A model generated the notes under the pieces. It had not been told where the DNA came from, ran no database searches, and saw nothing but the letters and a program-made list of their open reading frames with translations. From Metarhizobium sp039808465 (lineage in GTDB: Bacteria > Pseudomonadota > Alphaproteobacteria > Rhizobiales > Rhizobiaceae), in NCBI GenBank assembly GCA_039808465.1, contig JBDHTA010000039.1, positions 1-28,060 of the forward strand: a DNA stretch of 28,060 nt, written 5' to 3'. The position numbers were made by a program, and so were the translations under genes. Below are positions 1 to 7,912 of this stretch, piece by piece (within the stretch, counting starts at the first letter, position 1; each line of letters starts with the position of its first letter).

Positions 1-1219
1 CCATCTCGATCTGCTCCAGCAGTTCGCGCACCCGCGCCGTCTTCGCCGAGCCGCGCAGGCCGTAATAGAAGGTCAGCGGGCGGCCGATGATGTCGCGCAC
101 CGTCTGGCGCGGGTTCATCGCGGTATCGGCCATCTGGTAGATGAGCTGGATGCGGCGCAGATCGTCCCGCGAGCGGCCGGAAAGCGCTGCCGACAGCGGC
201 TTGCCGTCGAAGGACACAGTTCCCTCGGAGGGCGGCAGCAGGCCGGTGATGACACGCGCCAGTGTCGACTTGCCGGAGCCGGATTCGCCGACGATGGCGA
301 GCGTCTGCCCCTTCGGCAGATGCAGCGAGACGTCGTGCAGCACCTTGAAGCCGTTCGGATAGCCCGCCGAGACGTGATCGATCTTCAAGAGCGTGCCGGA
401 CTGGTCCTCGGCTTCCGGCTTGCCGGTCTGGCGCACATTGACGAGCGCCTGCGTATAGGCTTCGCGGGGTTCCTCGATGATCTGCTGCGCCGTGCCGTAT
501 TCCACCATCTTGCCGTGGCGCAGCACCATGATGTCGTCGGAAATCTGGGCGACGACGGCGAGATCGTGGGTGATGTAGAGACCGGCGGTGCCGGTTTCCT
601 CGATGGCGTGCTTGATGGCGGCGAGAACGTCGATCTGCGTCGTCACGTCCAGCGCCGTGGTCGGTTCGTCGAAGACGATCAGCGACGGGTTGGAGCAGAG
701 CGCCATGGCGGTCATGGCGCGCTGCAACTGGCCGCCGGAGACCTGATGCGGATAGCGGTCGCCGAAACCATCGGGGTCGGGCAGGCCGAGCACCCGGAAC
801 AGGTAGAGGGCGCGCTCGCGCGCCTGTTCCTTGGTCATCAACCCGTGCTTGACGCTCGCCTCGATCACCTGATCGCCGAGGCGATGGGCGGGATTGAAGG
901 CGGCGGCGGCCGATTGCGCGACGTAGCAGACGCGGGCGCCGCGCACCATGCGGATGCCGCCCTTGCCGAGCTTGAGGATATCCTTGCCGTCGAGCAGCAC
1001 TTCGCCGCCGGTGATCTCGGCGCCGCCGCGCCCATAGGCCAGCGCCGACAGGCCGATGGTGGATTTGCCCGCGCCGGATTCGCCGATCAGGCCGAGAACC
1101 TTGCCGCGTTGCAGGTCGAGCGACACGCCGTCGACGATGGTGACGCGCTTCGGCGGCTCGCCGGGGGGATAGCTGGTCGCCTCGATCTTGAGGTTGCGGA
1201 TCGAAAGAAGCTCAGGCAT
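1..1219 (-). CDS. Opp/Dpp-type ABC transporter double ATP-binding protein (3' end cut by window edge)
   Basis: This gene powers import of the substrate captured by the binding protein encoded at 3337-4926. The visible 406 codons hold one complete nucleotide-binding domain and the start of a second, the DppD-DppF fusion layout common in rhizobia. The first domain has a Walker A GESGAGKST at residues 46-54, a VSGGQLQRA signature, a DEPTTALD Walker B and the H-loop in ITHDLAVV. After a linker, a second Walker A (GESGSGKST) and a Q-loop region (LIYQMADTAMNPRQTV) are seen before the window ends, so the second signature and Walker B lie outside. The ATG at 1219 overlaps the upstream permease stop by 8 bases (ATGCCTGA), which supports the start and translational coupling. 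The family is certain. The substrate (carnitine or gamma-butyrobetaine) is inferred only from the operon. Confidence 0.9.
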   Translation of the reverse strand, partial: MPELLSIRNLKIEATSYPPGEPPKRVTIVDGVSLDLQRGKVLGLIGESGAGKSTIGLSALAYGRGGAEITGGEVLLDGKDILKLGKGGIRMVRGARVCYVAQSAAAAFNPAHRLGDQVIEASVKHGLMTKEQARERALYLFRVLGLPDPDGFGDRYPHQVSGGQLQRAMTAMALCSNPSLIVFDEPTTALDVTTQIDVLAAIKHAIEETGTAGLYITHDLAVVAQISDDIMVLRHGKMVEYGTAQQIIEEPREAYTQALVNVRQTGKPEAEDQSGTLLKIDHVSAGYPNGFKVLHDVSLHLPKGQTLAIVGESGSGKSTLARVITGLLPPSEGTVSFDGKPLSAALSGRSRDDLRRIQLIYQMADTAMNPRQTVRDIIGRPLTFYYGLRGSAKTARVRELLEQIEM

Positions 1220-2039
1220 CGCCGCGTCCTCCCTTGAGGCTGGATGTGCGTTTCAGAAGCCAGTCGACGACGAGGTTCACGCAGATGGCGAGCGCGGCAA
1301 TCGCCCCGCCCGGAATGAGGGCCGCGGGAATGCCGAAGATGATGCCGTCCTTGTTGTCCTTGACCATGCCGCCCCAGTCCGCCGCGGGCGGCTGGATGCC
1401 GAGGCCGAGGAAGGAGAGGGTGGAGAGGAACAGGATCGAGAAGGCGAAGCGCAGGCCGAATTCGGCCAGCAGCGGCGACAGCGTGTTCGGCAGGATTTCC
1501 CGGAAGATGATCCACATCTTGCCTTCGCCGCGCAGCTTCGCCGCTTCCACGAATTCCATCACCGCCACATCCAGCGCCACGGCGCGGCCGAGGCGGTAGA
1601 CGCGGGTGGAATCGAGGATGGCCATGACGAGGATCAGCACGATGAGGTTCTGCGGCAGCACCGCCAGCACCACCAGCGCGAAGATCAGCGTCGGCACCGA
1701 CATCATCAGGTCGTTGAAGCGGGAGAAGACGGTGTCGATCAGCCCGCGCGACACGGCGGCGGTGAACGACAGGAAGATGCCGAGCGAGAAGGAGATCACC
1801 GTCGCGGCGAAGGCCACGAACAGGGTGGTGCGGGCGCCGTAGATCATGCGCGACAGCAGGTCGCGGCCGAGATTGTCGGTGCCGAGCACGAAGGCGTCGC
1901 CCATCGGCTCCCACACGCCGCCGACGATATCGCTTTCGCCATGCGGGGCGAGCCAGGGCGCGAAGAGGGCGAAGATGAGGGCGATGGCGATGCCCGCGAT
2001 GCCGATCCAGGCGCTGATAGGAATGTCGCGCAATCTCAT
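1212..2039 (-). CDS. Opp/Dpp-type ABC transporter permease (DppC-like)
   Basis: This is an inner-membrane permease of 275 residues, the second of the pair that forms the translocation channel. The N-terminus has one hydrophobic helix (about residues 9-31), followed by the short periplasmic segment with the GTDNLGRDLLSR motif typical of DppC/OppC proteins. The EAA cytoplasmic loop is visible as EAAKLRGEGKMWIIFREILPN, with more membrane helices and the LGLGIQPPAADWG motif after it. The ATG at 2039 overlaps the previous permease's TGA by four bases (ATGA), which is why this start is chosen over an in-frame upstream extension that would run through the neighbouring gene. It is translationally coupled on both sides. 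Substrate specificity lies in the binding protein, so the function in quaternary-amine uptake is contextual. Confidence 0.92.
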   Translation of the reverse strand: MRLRDIPISAWIGIAGIAIALIFALFAPWLAPHGESDIVGGVWEPMGDAFVLGTDNLGRDLLSRMIYGARTTLFVAFAATVISFSLGIFLSFTAAVSRGLIDTVFSRFNDLMMSVPTLIFALVVLAVLPQNLIVLILVMAILDSTRVYRLGRAVALDVAVMEFVEAAKLRGEGKMWIIFREILPNTLSPLLAEFGLRFAFSILFLSTLSFLGLGIQPPAADWGGMVKDNKDGIIFGIPAALIPGGAIAALAICVNLVVDWLLKRTSSLKGGRGDA

Positions 2040-3043
2040 CTGGGGTGCCTCAGTTTCGGGTTGGCGACGATGGCGATGATGTCCGCCAGCATGTTCAACA
2101 GTATGTAGATGGCCGCGAAGATCAGGCCGCAGGCCTGCACGACGGGCATGTCGCGCACGGTCACCGCATCCACCATGTACTGACCCATGCCGGGATAGAC
2201 GAAGACCACTTCGACCACCACGACGCCGACGACGAGATAGGCGAGGTTGAGCGCCACGACGTTGACGATGGGGGCGATGGCGTTCGGCGCGGCATGCTTG
2301 ACGATGGCGCGGATGGCGCTCAGCCCCTTCAACTCGGCCGTTTCCATGTAAGCGGAGGACATGACGGAGAGGATGGCGGCGCGGGTCATGCGCATCATGT
2401 GCGCCAGAACCACCAGCACCAGCGTCGCCGTCGGCAGGGCGATCGCCTTCAGGCGGTCGGCGAAGGGCATGCCTTCGAAGACGGTGGCCGGGAAGGTGGC
2501 GACGCCCATGTTGACGGCGAAGAACAGGATCAGCAGGTAGCCGATGAAGAATTCCGGCAGCGAGATCGCCGCCAGCGAGATCACGTTGATGATGCGGTCG
2601 GGCATGCGGTTGCGGAAATGCACCGCCAGCATGCCGAGAATGATGGCGAGCGGCACCGATATGACGGCTGCGAAGAAGGCGAGGAACAGCGAATTGCCGA
2701 GCCGGTTGGCGATCTGGCTGCTGACGGAATTGCGGCTGGCCCAGGAGGTGCCGAAATCGCCCTGCACGGCATTGCCCAGCCATTCGAAATAGCGGGTCGT
2801 CACCGGCCGGTCGAGGCCGAGTTCGCTGCGGATGTTGGCGACCGCCTGCGGCGTGGCCGACTGGCCGAGATAGGTGGTGGCGAAATCGCCCGGAAGGGCT
2901 TCGACGCCGCCGAAGATCAGAACCGAAACGGCAAGGAGAAGAACGGCGCTAAGGCCAAGGCGTTGCAGGATGAGCGCGGCGAGCGGAAAACGTTCCCGCC
3001 ATTTGCGCGCCGGCGGGCCGCCGGCCTGAGTTGAAGCTGTCAT
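2036..3043 (-). CDS. Opp/Dpp-type ABC transporter permease (DppB-like)
   Basis: This is a 335-residue inner-membrane permease, the usual length for DppB/OppB. After a basic cytoplasmic N-terminus there is a first membrane helix at about residues 30-48, then the periplasmic region with LPGDFATTYLG and PQAVANIRSELGLDRP, which resembles the DppB N-terminal signature. Five further hydrophobic segments follow. The EAA-like loop is METAELKGLSAIRAIVKHAAPN. The start ATG at 3043 is preceded by GAGGGG. The gene lies 293 bases downstream of the binding-protein stop, and that gap holds a strong hairpin and a palindromic repeat, so its expression is probably lower than that of the binding protein. The family call is firm and the substrate is inferred. 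Confidence 0.92.
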   Translation of the reverse strand: MTASTQAGGPPARKWRERFPLAALILQRLGLSAVLLLAVSVLIFGGVEALPGDFATTYLGQSATPQAVANIRSELGLDRPVTTRYFEWLGNAVQGDFGTSWASRNSVSSQIANRLGNSLFLAFFAAVISVPLAIILGMLAVHFRNRMPDRIINVISLAAISLPEFFIGYLLILFFAVNMGVATFPATVFEGMPFADRLKAIALPTATLVLVVLAHMMRMTRAAILSVMSSAYMETAELKGLSAIRAIVKHAAPNAIAPIVNVVALNLAYLVVGVVVVEVVFVYPGMGQYMVDAVTVRDMPVVQACGLIFAAIYILLNMLADIIAIVANPKLRHPR

Positions 3044-3080
3044 GGCTTGCCCCTCGCATGAAAAGGATAGGGGGAGTCAG

Positions 3081-3107
3081 CCTGCGGAAGCGTCCCTCTT
3101 CCGCAGG
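3081..3107 (-). promoter_or_regulatory. Perfect hairpin between binding-protein and permease genes
   Basis: A 10-bp perfect stem (CCTGCGGAAG at 3081-3090 paired with CTTCCGCAGG at 3098-3107) encloses a 7-base loop. It lies between the binding-protein stop and the permease start and has no U-tract on either strand. The likely role is to protect the upstream binding-protein mRNA or to cause partial termination, which would set the stoichiometry of binding protein over channel. That role is inferred from position. Confidence 0.6.
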
Positions 3108-3220
3108 CATGGCTTGAAGAATGATTTTAAGATCTTTTTCCCCGCAAAGGGAACAGCAAAAACATTCTATCCTTCGGTTTTTTCGCGGCATTCGGCGCAA
3201 AATCATTTCAGATTTTACGA

Positions 3221-3318
3221 GAGCATTTCCAGCGGCCGCAAGGCCGCCTTCAATGCTCCAACCCTTTGCCTTACGCATTTCCAGATGTGAAACGCTCACG
3301 CGTTTTCGCCGGAAATGC
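3221..3318. repeat. Rhizobial-type intergenic palindromic element
   Basis: Two adjacent imperfect palindromes are seen. The first has arms GAGCATT (3221-3227) and AATGCTC (3252-3258). The second has outer arms GCATTTCC (3275-3282) and GGAAATGC (3311-3318), with inner pairing GAAACGC / GCGTTTT. The GCATTTCC...GGAAATGC design with an internal AAACG/CGTTT stem resembles a short palindrome scattered between genes in Rhizobiaceae genomes. That resemblance is from memory and not from a search. It sits about 20 bases after the binding-protein stop. Confidence 0.5.
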
Positions 3319-3336
3319 CCTATGCCGCGAGACCGG

Positions 3337-4926
3337 TCATGCGTCCAGCCAGACGCGGCTTGCCACGAAACCGTTCGACATGTCGTTGCCGATATCGTGG
3401 ACGTAACCCTTGACCTTCTTGGTCGAGGCATTCACGAAATCGGTGAACATCGGCAGGATGAGGCCGCCTTCGTCGCGCACCATCAGCGCCATGGTGTGAT
3501 ACATTTCCTTGCGCTTGGGCTCGTCCAGCTCGGCGCGGGCTTCGAGCAGCAGCTTGTCGAAGTCCGGGCGCTTGAAGCGGGTGTCGTTCCAGTCCGCATT
3601 GCTGGTATAGGCGGTGGAATACATCTGGTCCTGCGTCGGACGGCCGCCCCAGTAGGAGGTGGAGAAGGGCTGCACGTTCCAGACGTTCGACCAGTAGCCG
3701 TCGCCCGGCTCGCGCTTCACCTCGATCTCGATGCCCGCTTTCTTGGCGCTCTGCTGGTAGAGCACGGCGGCATCGACGGCGCCGGGGAAGGCGACTTCGG
3801 AGGTGCGCAGCAGCACCGAGCCGCTATGGCCCGACTTCTTGTAATGGAAGGCCGCCTTGTCGGGATCGTAGGCGCGCTGCTCGATGCCTTCGGGGAAGAG
3901 GGCATAGGTCTCGTTGATCGGGAAGTCGTTGCCGACCTTGCCGTAGCCGCCGAGGATCTTCTGCACCATGGTTTCGCGGTCCATGGCGTATTTCAGCGCC
4001 AGCCGCAGGTCGTTATTGTCGAACGGCGCCTTGTCGCAATGCATGATGAAGACGTAGTGGCCGCGGCCCGAGGTGCTGAGGATCTCGACATTCGGGGCCT
4101 TCTGAAGCAGGCTCACCGTCTTCGGGTCGACGCGGTTGATGTAATGCACCTGGCCGGAGGACAGCGCCGCGATGCGGGCCGTCGCGTCGTTCATCACGAT
4201 CAGCTCGACCTGATCGGCGTAGCCGCGGTCCGTGCGCCAGTCGTTCGGGTTCTTCTCGAAGGTGGCGCGCACGCCCGCCTCGAATTTCACCAGCTTGTAG
4301 GGGCCGGTGCCGATGGCCGCATTCACGTCGCCCGTGCCGCCTTCCGGCTGGATTTGCAGGTGGTAGTCGGAGAGCAGCAGCGGCAGGTCGGCATTGCCGT
4401 CATCCAGCACGACGACGAGATTGTCGCCATCGGCCTTGAATTCCTTGATCGACTTCATGACGCCGAGCGCGCCCGATTCCGACTTCTCGTCGGTGTGGCG
4501 CAGCATGGTCTTCAGAACGTCGTCGACGGTCAGCTCCTTGCCGTTGTGGAACTTCACGCCCTTGCGGATCTTGAACGTCCAGGTCTTCGCGTCGGCGGAA
4601 GGTTCCCAGGATTCGGCAAGGCCCGGCTGGGCCGCGCCGGTGAACGGATCGGATTCGACCAGCACGTCGCCCCAGCAGCGGTTGCAGACGAAGGTGAACT
4701 GTGAGGCGGATTTGCCGGGATCGAGGCTGTCGGTGGAGGCGCCGCCTTCGAGACCGAGCTTCAGCGTGCCGCCGCGCTTCGGTTCCTGCGCTTCGGCGCT
4801 GGTTGCAAACAGGTGCGATGCCGCCGTCAGCGTCAGGCCTGCCGCCATGGCGCGGCCCATGAATTCGCGGCGGCTCATGCCGCCTGCCTCGACGCGGGAC
4901 GCCAGATGGTTGGTATAGTCCTTCAT
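3337..4926 (-). CDS. Tat-exported ABC transporter substrate-binding protein, family 5 (DppA-like)
   Basis: This is a periplasmic solute receptor of 529 residues, the usual size for the peptide/opine/nickel family 5. The N-terminus carries a twin-arginine signal: RR at residues 19-20 in SRREFMG, a hydrophobic stretch AAGLTLTAASHLF, and a likely cleavage after AEA at 46. Family hallmarks include AESWEPSADAKTWTFKIRKGVKFHNG and DDVLKTM in the first lobe and GTGPYKLVKFEAG further on. The start at 4926 follows GAGAGGAA. It is the first transporter gene after the carnitine-type enzymes, separated from the hydratase gene by 122 bases that hold a candidate promoter and a hairpin. The likely ligand is carnitine or gamma-butyrobetaine, by context. 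Family 5 proteins mostly bind peptides, so the ligand is uncertain. Confidence 0.9.
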   Translation of the reverse strand: MKDYTNHLASRVEAGGMSRREFMGRAMAAGLTLTAASHLFATSAEAQEPKRGGTLKLGLEGGASTDSLDPGKSASQFTFVCNRCWGDVLVESDPFTGAAQPGLAESWEPSADAKTWTFKIRKGVKFHNGKELTVDDVLKTMLRHTDEKSESGALGVMKSIKEFKADGDNLVVVLDDGNADLPLLLSDYHLQIQPEGGTGDVNAAIGTGPYKLVKFEAGVRATFEKNPNDWRTDRGYADQVELIVMNDATARIAALSSGQVHYINRVDPKTVSLLQKAPNVEILSTSGRGHYVFIMHCDKAPFDNNDLRLALKYAMDRETMVQKILGGYGKVGNDFPINETYALFPEGIEQRAYDPDKAAFHYKKSGHSGSVLLRTSEVAFPGAVDAAVLYQQSAKKAGIEIEVKREPGDGYWSNVWNVQPFSTSYWGGRPTQDQMYSTAYTSNADWNDTRFKRPDFDKLLLEARAELDEPKRKEMYHTMALMVRDEGGLILPMFTDFVNASTKKVKGYVHDIGNDMSNGFVASRVWLDA

Positions 4927-4973
4927 TTCCCCGATTCCTCTCTTTTTTCGTTACAGGGTCATTCAGTTCCCAT

Positions 4974-4997
4974 CCCCGGCTTTTCCTCTCGCCGGGG
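4974..4997 (-). promoter_or_regulatory. Hairpin in the leader of the binding-protein gene
   Basis: CCCCGGC at 4974-4980 pairs with GCCGGGG at 4991-4997 around a 10-base pyrimidine-rich loop. On the minus strand it lies between the hydratase stop and the binding-protein start and is not followed by a U-tract. It could be an attenuator or an mRNA-processing/stabilising structure separating enzyme genes from transporter genes. Confidence 0.4.
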
Positions 4998-5011
4998 CGG
5001 GTCTGTTCTCG

Positions 5012-5040
5012 ATTAGGATCGAAAGAGCCTTTGCGGTCAA
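5012..5040 (-). promoter_or_regulatory. Candidate sigma-70-type promoter for the transporter genes
   Basis: On the minus strand, TTGACC (complement of 5035-5040) and CCTAAT (complement of 5012-5017) are spaced by 17 bases. They match the consensus at 5/6 and 4/6 positions. An inverted repeat AAGAGC-N12-GCTCTT (5023-5046) overlaps the -35 box and might be an operator. The site is just after the hydratase stop codon, so transporter genes could be transcribed independently of the enzymes. Confidence 0.35.
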
Positions 5041-5048
5041 GCTCTTGT

Positions 5049-5831
5049 TTATTTTCCTTTCCACACGGGATCGCGTTTTTCTGCGAAGGCGCGCGCGCCT
5101 TCGAGCTGATCCTCGCTGTCGAAAAGCGTTTCGATGGTGCGCAGCCGCCTTTTGGCGATCTTGTCCATCATCGTCTGGAAATCGCGGGCTTCCGATTCGC
5201 GTACCACTTCCTTGATGGCGGCGAGAACCAGCGGCGGGCCGCTTTCCAGCAGACGCGCCAGCGACCATGCTTCTTCGAGCAACTTATCGGCGGGCACGAT
5301 GCGATTGATGAAGCCCCAGCGCGCGCCTTCCTCCGCATCCAGCCAGCGGCCGGTCAGCAGCATATCCATGGCGATGTGATAGGGGATGCGCTTCGGCAGC
5401 TTGATGGAAGCGGCGTCGGCGATTGTGCCGGAGCGGATTTCCGGCAGCGCGAAGGTGGCGTGATCGGCGGCGACGATGAGATCCGCCGACAGCGCGATTT
5501 CAAAACCGCCGCCGCAACAGATGCCGTTGACGGCGGCGATGACCGGCTTGTTGAGATCGAGCAGGGACTGGATGCCGCCGAAGCCGCCGACACCGTAATC
5601 CCCCTCGATGGAGGCGCCTTCGGAGGCGGCTTTCAGATCCCATCCGGCGCAGAAGAATTTCTCTCCCGCGCCTGTGATGATGGCGACCCGCAATTGCGGG
5701 TCGTCACGGAAGTCGCGGAACACCTCGCCCATGGCGCGGCTGTATTCCAGGGAGATGGCGTTGGCCTTGGGCCTGTCCATCGTGACTTCCAGAATGCCGC
5801 CTTCGCGCCGTGTGCGAACGGTTTGCGTCAT
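5049..5831 (-). CDS. caiD: CaiD-like crotonobetainyl-CoA hydratase / carnitinyl-CoA dehydratase
   Basis: This is a crotonase-family enzyme of 260 residues; E. coli CaiD has 261. The predicted reaction is reversible hydration of crotonobetainyl-CoA to carnitinyl-CoA in the cytoplasm. Long blocks match CaiD as I remember it: DRPKANAI near residue 19, FRDDPQLRVAIITGAGEKFF at 41-60, AGWDLKAA at 62-69 (oxyanion hole region), and the C-terminal FAEKRDPVWKGK. The two acidic residues expected in the crotonase active site are E111 (GGGFEIAL) and E131 (LPEIRSG). The segment after E131 reads GTIADAAS, where most crotonases have a Gly-rich G-x-PGAGG loop. The ATG overlaps the synthetase stop by four bases. 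Linkage to carnitine dehydrogenase makes the substrate assignment strong. A generic enoyl-CoA hydratase is the alternative. Confidence 0.85.
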   Translation of the reverse strand: MTQTVRTRREGGILEVTMDRPKANAISLEYSRAMGEVFRDFRDDPQLRVAIITGAGEKFFCAGWDLKAASEGASIEGDYGVGGFGGIQSLLDLNKPVIAAVNGICCGGGFEIALSADLIVAADHATFALPEIRSGTIADAASIKLPKRIPYHIAMDMLLTGRWLDAEEGARWGFINRIVPADKLLEEAWSLARLLESGPPLVLAAIKEVVRESEARDFQTMMDKIAKRRLRTIETLFDSEDQLEGARAFAEKRDPVWKGK

Positions 5832-7906
5832 CCGGCCTTCCTCCTCCGTCTGATCAGTGCGTCGGCGGCGACCACTCCCAGTCCCTCCGGCAACACCATG
5901 ACAGGATTGATATCCACTTCCTCGACATTTGAAGCGTTTGAAACGACATAATCTGCCGCTGCTGCGACAGAATTGACTAGCGCCTCAATATCCCCCTTCG
6001 CCTGGCCGCGATAGCCGTTCAGCAGCTTCGCGATTTTCAGGCCGGAGACCGCCGCGCGGATTTCCTCGCGGCTGGCCGGAAGCGGCAGGACGGCCGCGTC
6101 TTCCATCAGCTCGACCAGAATGCCGCCAGCGCCGACGGTCAGCACGGGACCGGCCACCGGATCGCGCATCGCGCCGACGATGATTTCCGCGACGGGCTTC
6201 GCCACCATCTTTTCCACCAGGAAACCGGTGGCGACGGATTGCATGGCGTTCGCGGCCGCTTCGACTTCCGCTGCCGATTGCAGATTCAGCTTCACCGCGC
6301 CCGCTTCCGTCTTGTGGGCGACGCCGAGGCCCTTGAGGGCCACCGGGAAGCCGAGTTCGGCGGCGGCGCGGCCCGCTTCGGCGGGCGTTGCGGCCGTCTT
6401 GCCCTGCGGCACCGGCACGCCGAAGGCGGCCAGTTCGGCCTTGGCTTCGGCTTCCATCACGGTTTCGCTGTCGCCGTCGATCAGGTCGGACTTGACCAGC
6501 GGGGCCGCCAGCGGCTTTTTCCAGTTGCTGCCGATGCCGAAGGCGGTTTCCACCGCCACCAGCGCCTCATCGATGCCGATGAAGGGCACGAGGCCGCTCT
6601 CAGCGAAGCGCTCGGCGACGGATTCCGGCAGGTTCTCGCCCATGGAGGCGATGATGCCCGCATTCGCGCCCGTCGCCTTGGCGGCGTCGATCAGGGCTTC
6701 CACCGTCGTCATCCAGTCGACGGGGTCGCAGCGGTCGAAGCGCGGGAAGTCGAGCAGCACGAGGTTGAGGGCATAGCCGCCGCGCATCATGGTGGAGAAG
6801 GCGTCGGTCAGCTTTTCGCGGTTGCCCCAGACGAAGGTGTGGTAGTCGAGCGGGTTCGACAGCGTCACCATCGCGCCCAGCGTTTCGCGCAGCGGCGGAA
6901 GCTGCTCTTCCTTGAGATCGCGGAACGAAACGTTACGGCCGACAGCCGAATCGGCGATCAGCGAGGCTTCCCCGCCCGAGCAGCTCATCGAGGAGATCTC
7001 GTTGGAGTCGAGCGGGCCGATGACGTGCAGCAGCTTCAGGGTTTCCAGAAGCTCCGGCAGCGAATTGACGCGGCCGATGCCGAGGCGTTCCAGCACCGCG
7101 CCGGACACCTTGTCGTTACCCGCGAGCGAGGCCGTATGCGAAACGGTGGCGCGCTGCGCCGCTTCCGACTTGCCCATCTTGAGGGTGACGACGCCCTTGC
7201 CGAGTTCGCGGGCGCGACGGCCGAGCAGTTCCAGCGTCTCGATATCGTCGAAGCCTTCGATGTGAAGGCCGACGGCGGTGACGCGGGGGTCTTCCAGCGC
7301 GGCGACGGCCAGCGCCGAAATGCCGGTCTGCGCCTGGTTGCCCGCCGTCATCAGATAGGCGAGCGGCAGGCCGCGCGCCTGGTTGGAGACGTTGCAGGCG
7401 ATGTTGGAGGACTGCGTGAGGACGGCGACGCCCTTTTCGACGCGGATCATGCCGTGCTGGTCGGGCCACAGCAGGGCGCCATCCAGCATGTTGATGAAGC
7501 CGTAGCAGTTGGGGCCGACGACGGCCATGTCGCCCGCCGCTTCCACCAGCTTGACCTGAAGCTCGGGGCCATCGGGCAGTTCCTTCACGGCTTCGGAAAA
7601 GCCCGAGGCGTAGCAGATCGCGCCACCGGCGCCACGCTTTGCCAGTTGCCCGATGATCTCGATGGCGAGCAGGCGGTTGACGCCGATGAAGGAGGCGTCC
7701 GGCGGCGCGGGCAGATCCGCGACCGACCGGTAGCACTTGTAGCCGTGCACTTCCTCACGGGTGGGATGCACGGGCCAGATTTCGCCCGTGAAGCCCATCT
7801 TCTTGGATTGCTCGATGACGCGGCCCGCTTCCTTGCCGCCGAAGACGGCGATGGATTTCGGACGGATCAGGCGGTCGAGCGAGCCGGGTGCCAGTTGTTT
7901 GACCAT
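5828..7906 (-). CDS. ADP-forming-type acyl-CoA synthetase (acetate-CoA ligase family), probable gamma-butyrobetaine/carnitine CoA ligase
   Basis: This is a single-chain NDP-forming acyl-CoA synthetase of 692 residues. Domains in order are a CoA-binding Rossmann domain (about 1-135, beginning RLIRPKSIAVFGG), a succinyl-CoA-ligase-like domain (about 150-290), a linking region, and a C-terminal ATP-grasp domain (about 470-690, with VALKGLGVAHKTEAGAV). The phosphorylatable histidine is H257 in VSHTASLAG. The expected reaction is acid + ATP + CoA to acyl-CoA + ADP + phosphate, reversible in this family. In this operon it would activate gamma-butyrobetaine or crotonobetaine, taking the place of CaiC, and could run backwards to release carnitine from carnitinyl-CoA. 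The start lies 6 bases after the dehydrogenase stop, with GGAG inside the last codons of that gene. The family is certain and the substrate is inferred. Confidence 0.85.
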   Translation of the reverse strand: MVKQLAPGSLDRLIRPKSIAVFGGKEAGRVIEQSKKMGFTGEIWPVHPTREEVHGYKCYRSVADLPAPPDASFIGVNRLLAIEIIGQLAKRGAGGAICYASGFSEAVKELPDGPELQVKLVEAAGDMAVVGPNCYGFINMLDGALLWPDQHGMIRVEKGVAVLTQSSNIACNVSNQARGLPLAYLMTAGNQAQTGISALAVAALEDPRVTAVGLHIEGFDDIETLELLGRRARELGKGVVTLKMGKSEAAQRATVSHTASLAGNDKVSGAVLERLGIGRVNSLPELLETLKLLHVIGPLDSNEISSMSCSGGEASLIADSAVGRNVSFRDLKEEQLPPLRETLGAMVTLSNPLDYHTFVWGNREKLTDAFSTMMRGGYALNLVLLDFPRFDRCDPVDWMTTVEALIDAAKATGANAGIIASMGENLPESVAERFAESGLVPFIGIDEALVAVETAFGIGSNWKKPLAAPLVKSDLIDGDSETVMEAEAKAELAAFGVPVPQGKTAATPAEAGRAAAELGFPVALKGLGVAHKTEAGAVKLNLQSAAEVEAAANAMQSVATGFLVEKMVAKPVAEIIVGAMRDPVAGPVLTVGAGGILVELMEDAAVLPLPASREEIRAAVSGLKIAKLLNGYRGQAKGDIEALVNSVAAAADYVVSNASNVEEVDINPVMVLPEGLGVVAADALIRRRRKAG

Positions 7907-7912
7907 GATCGA

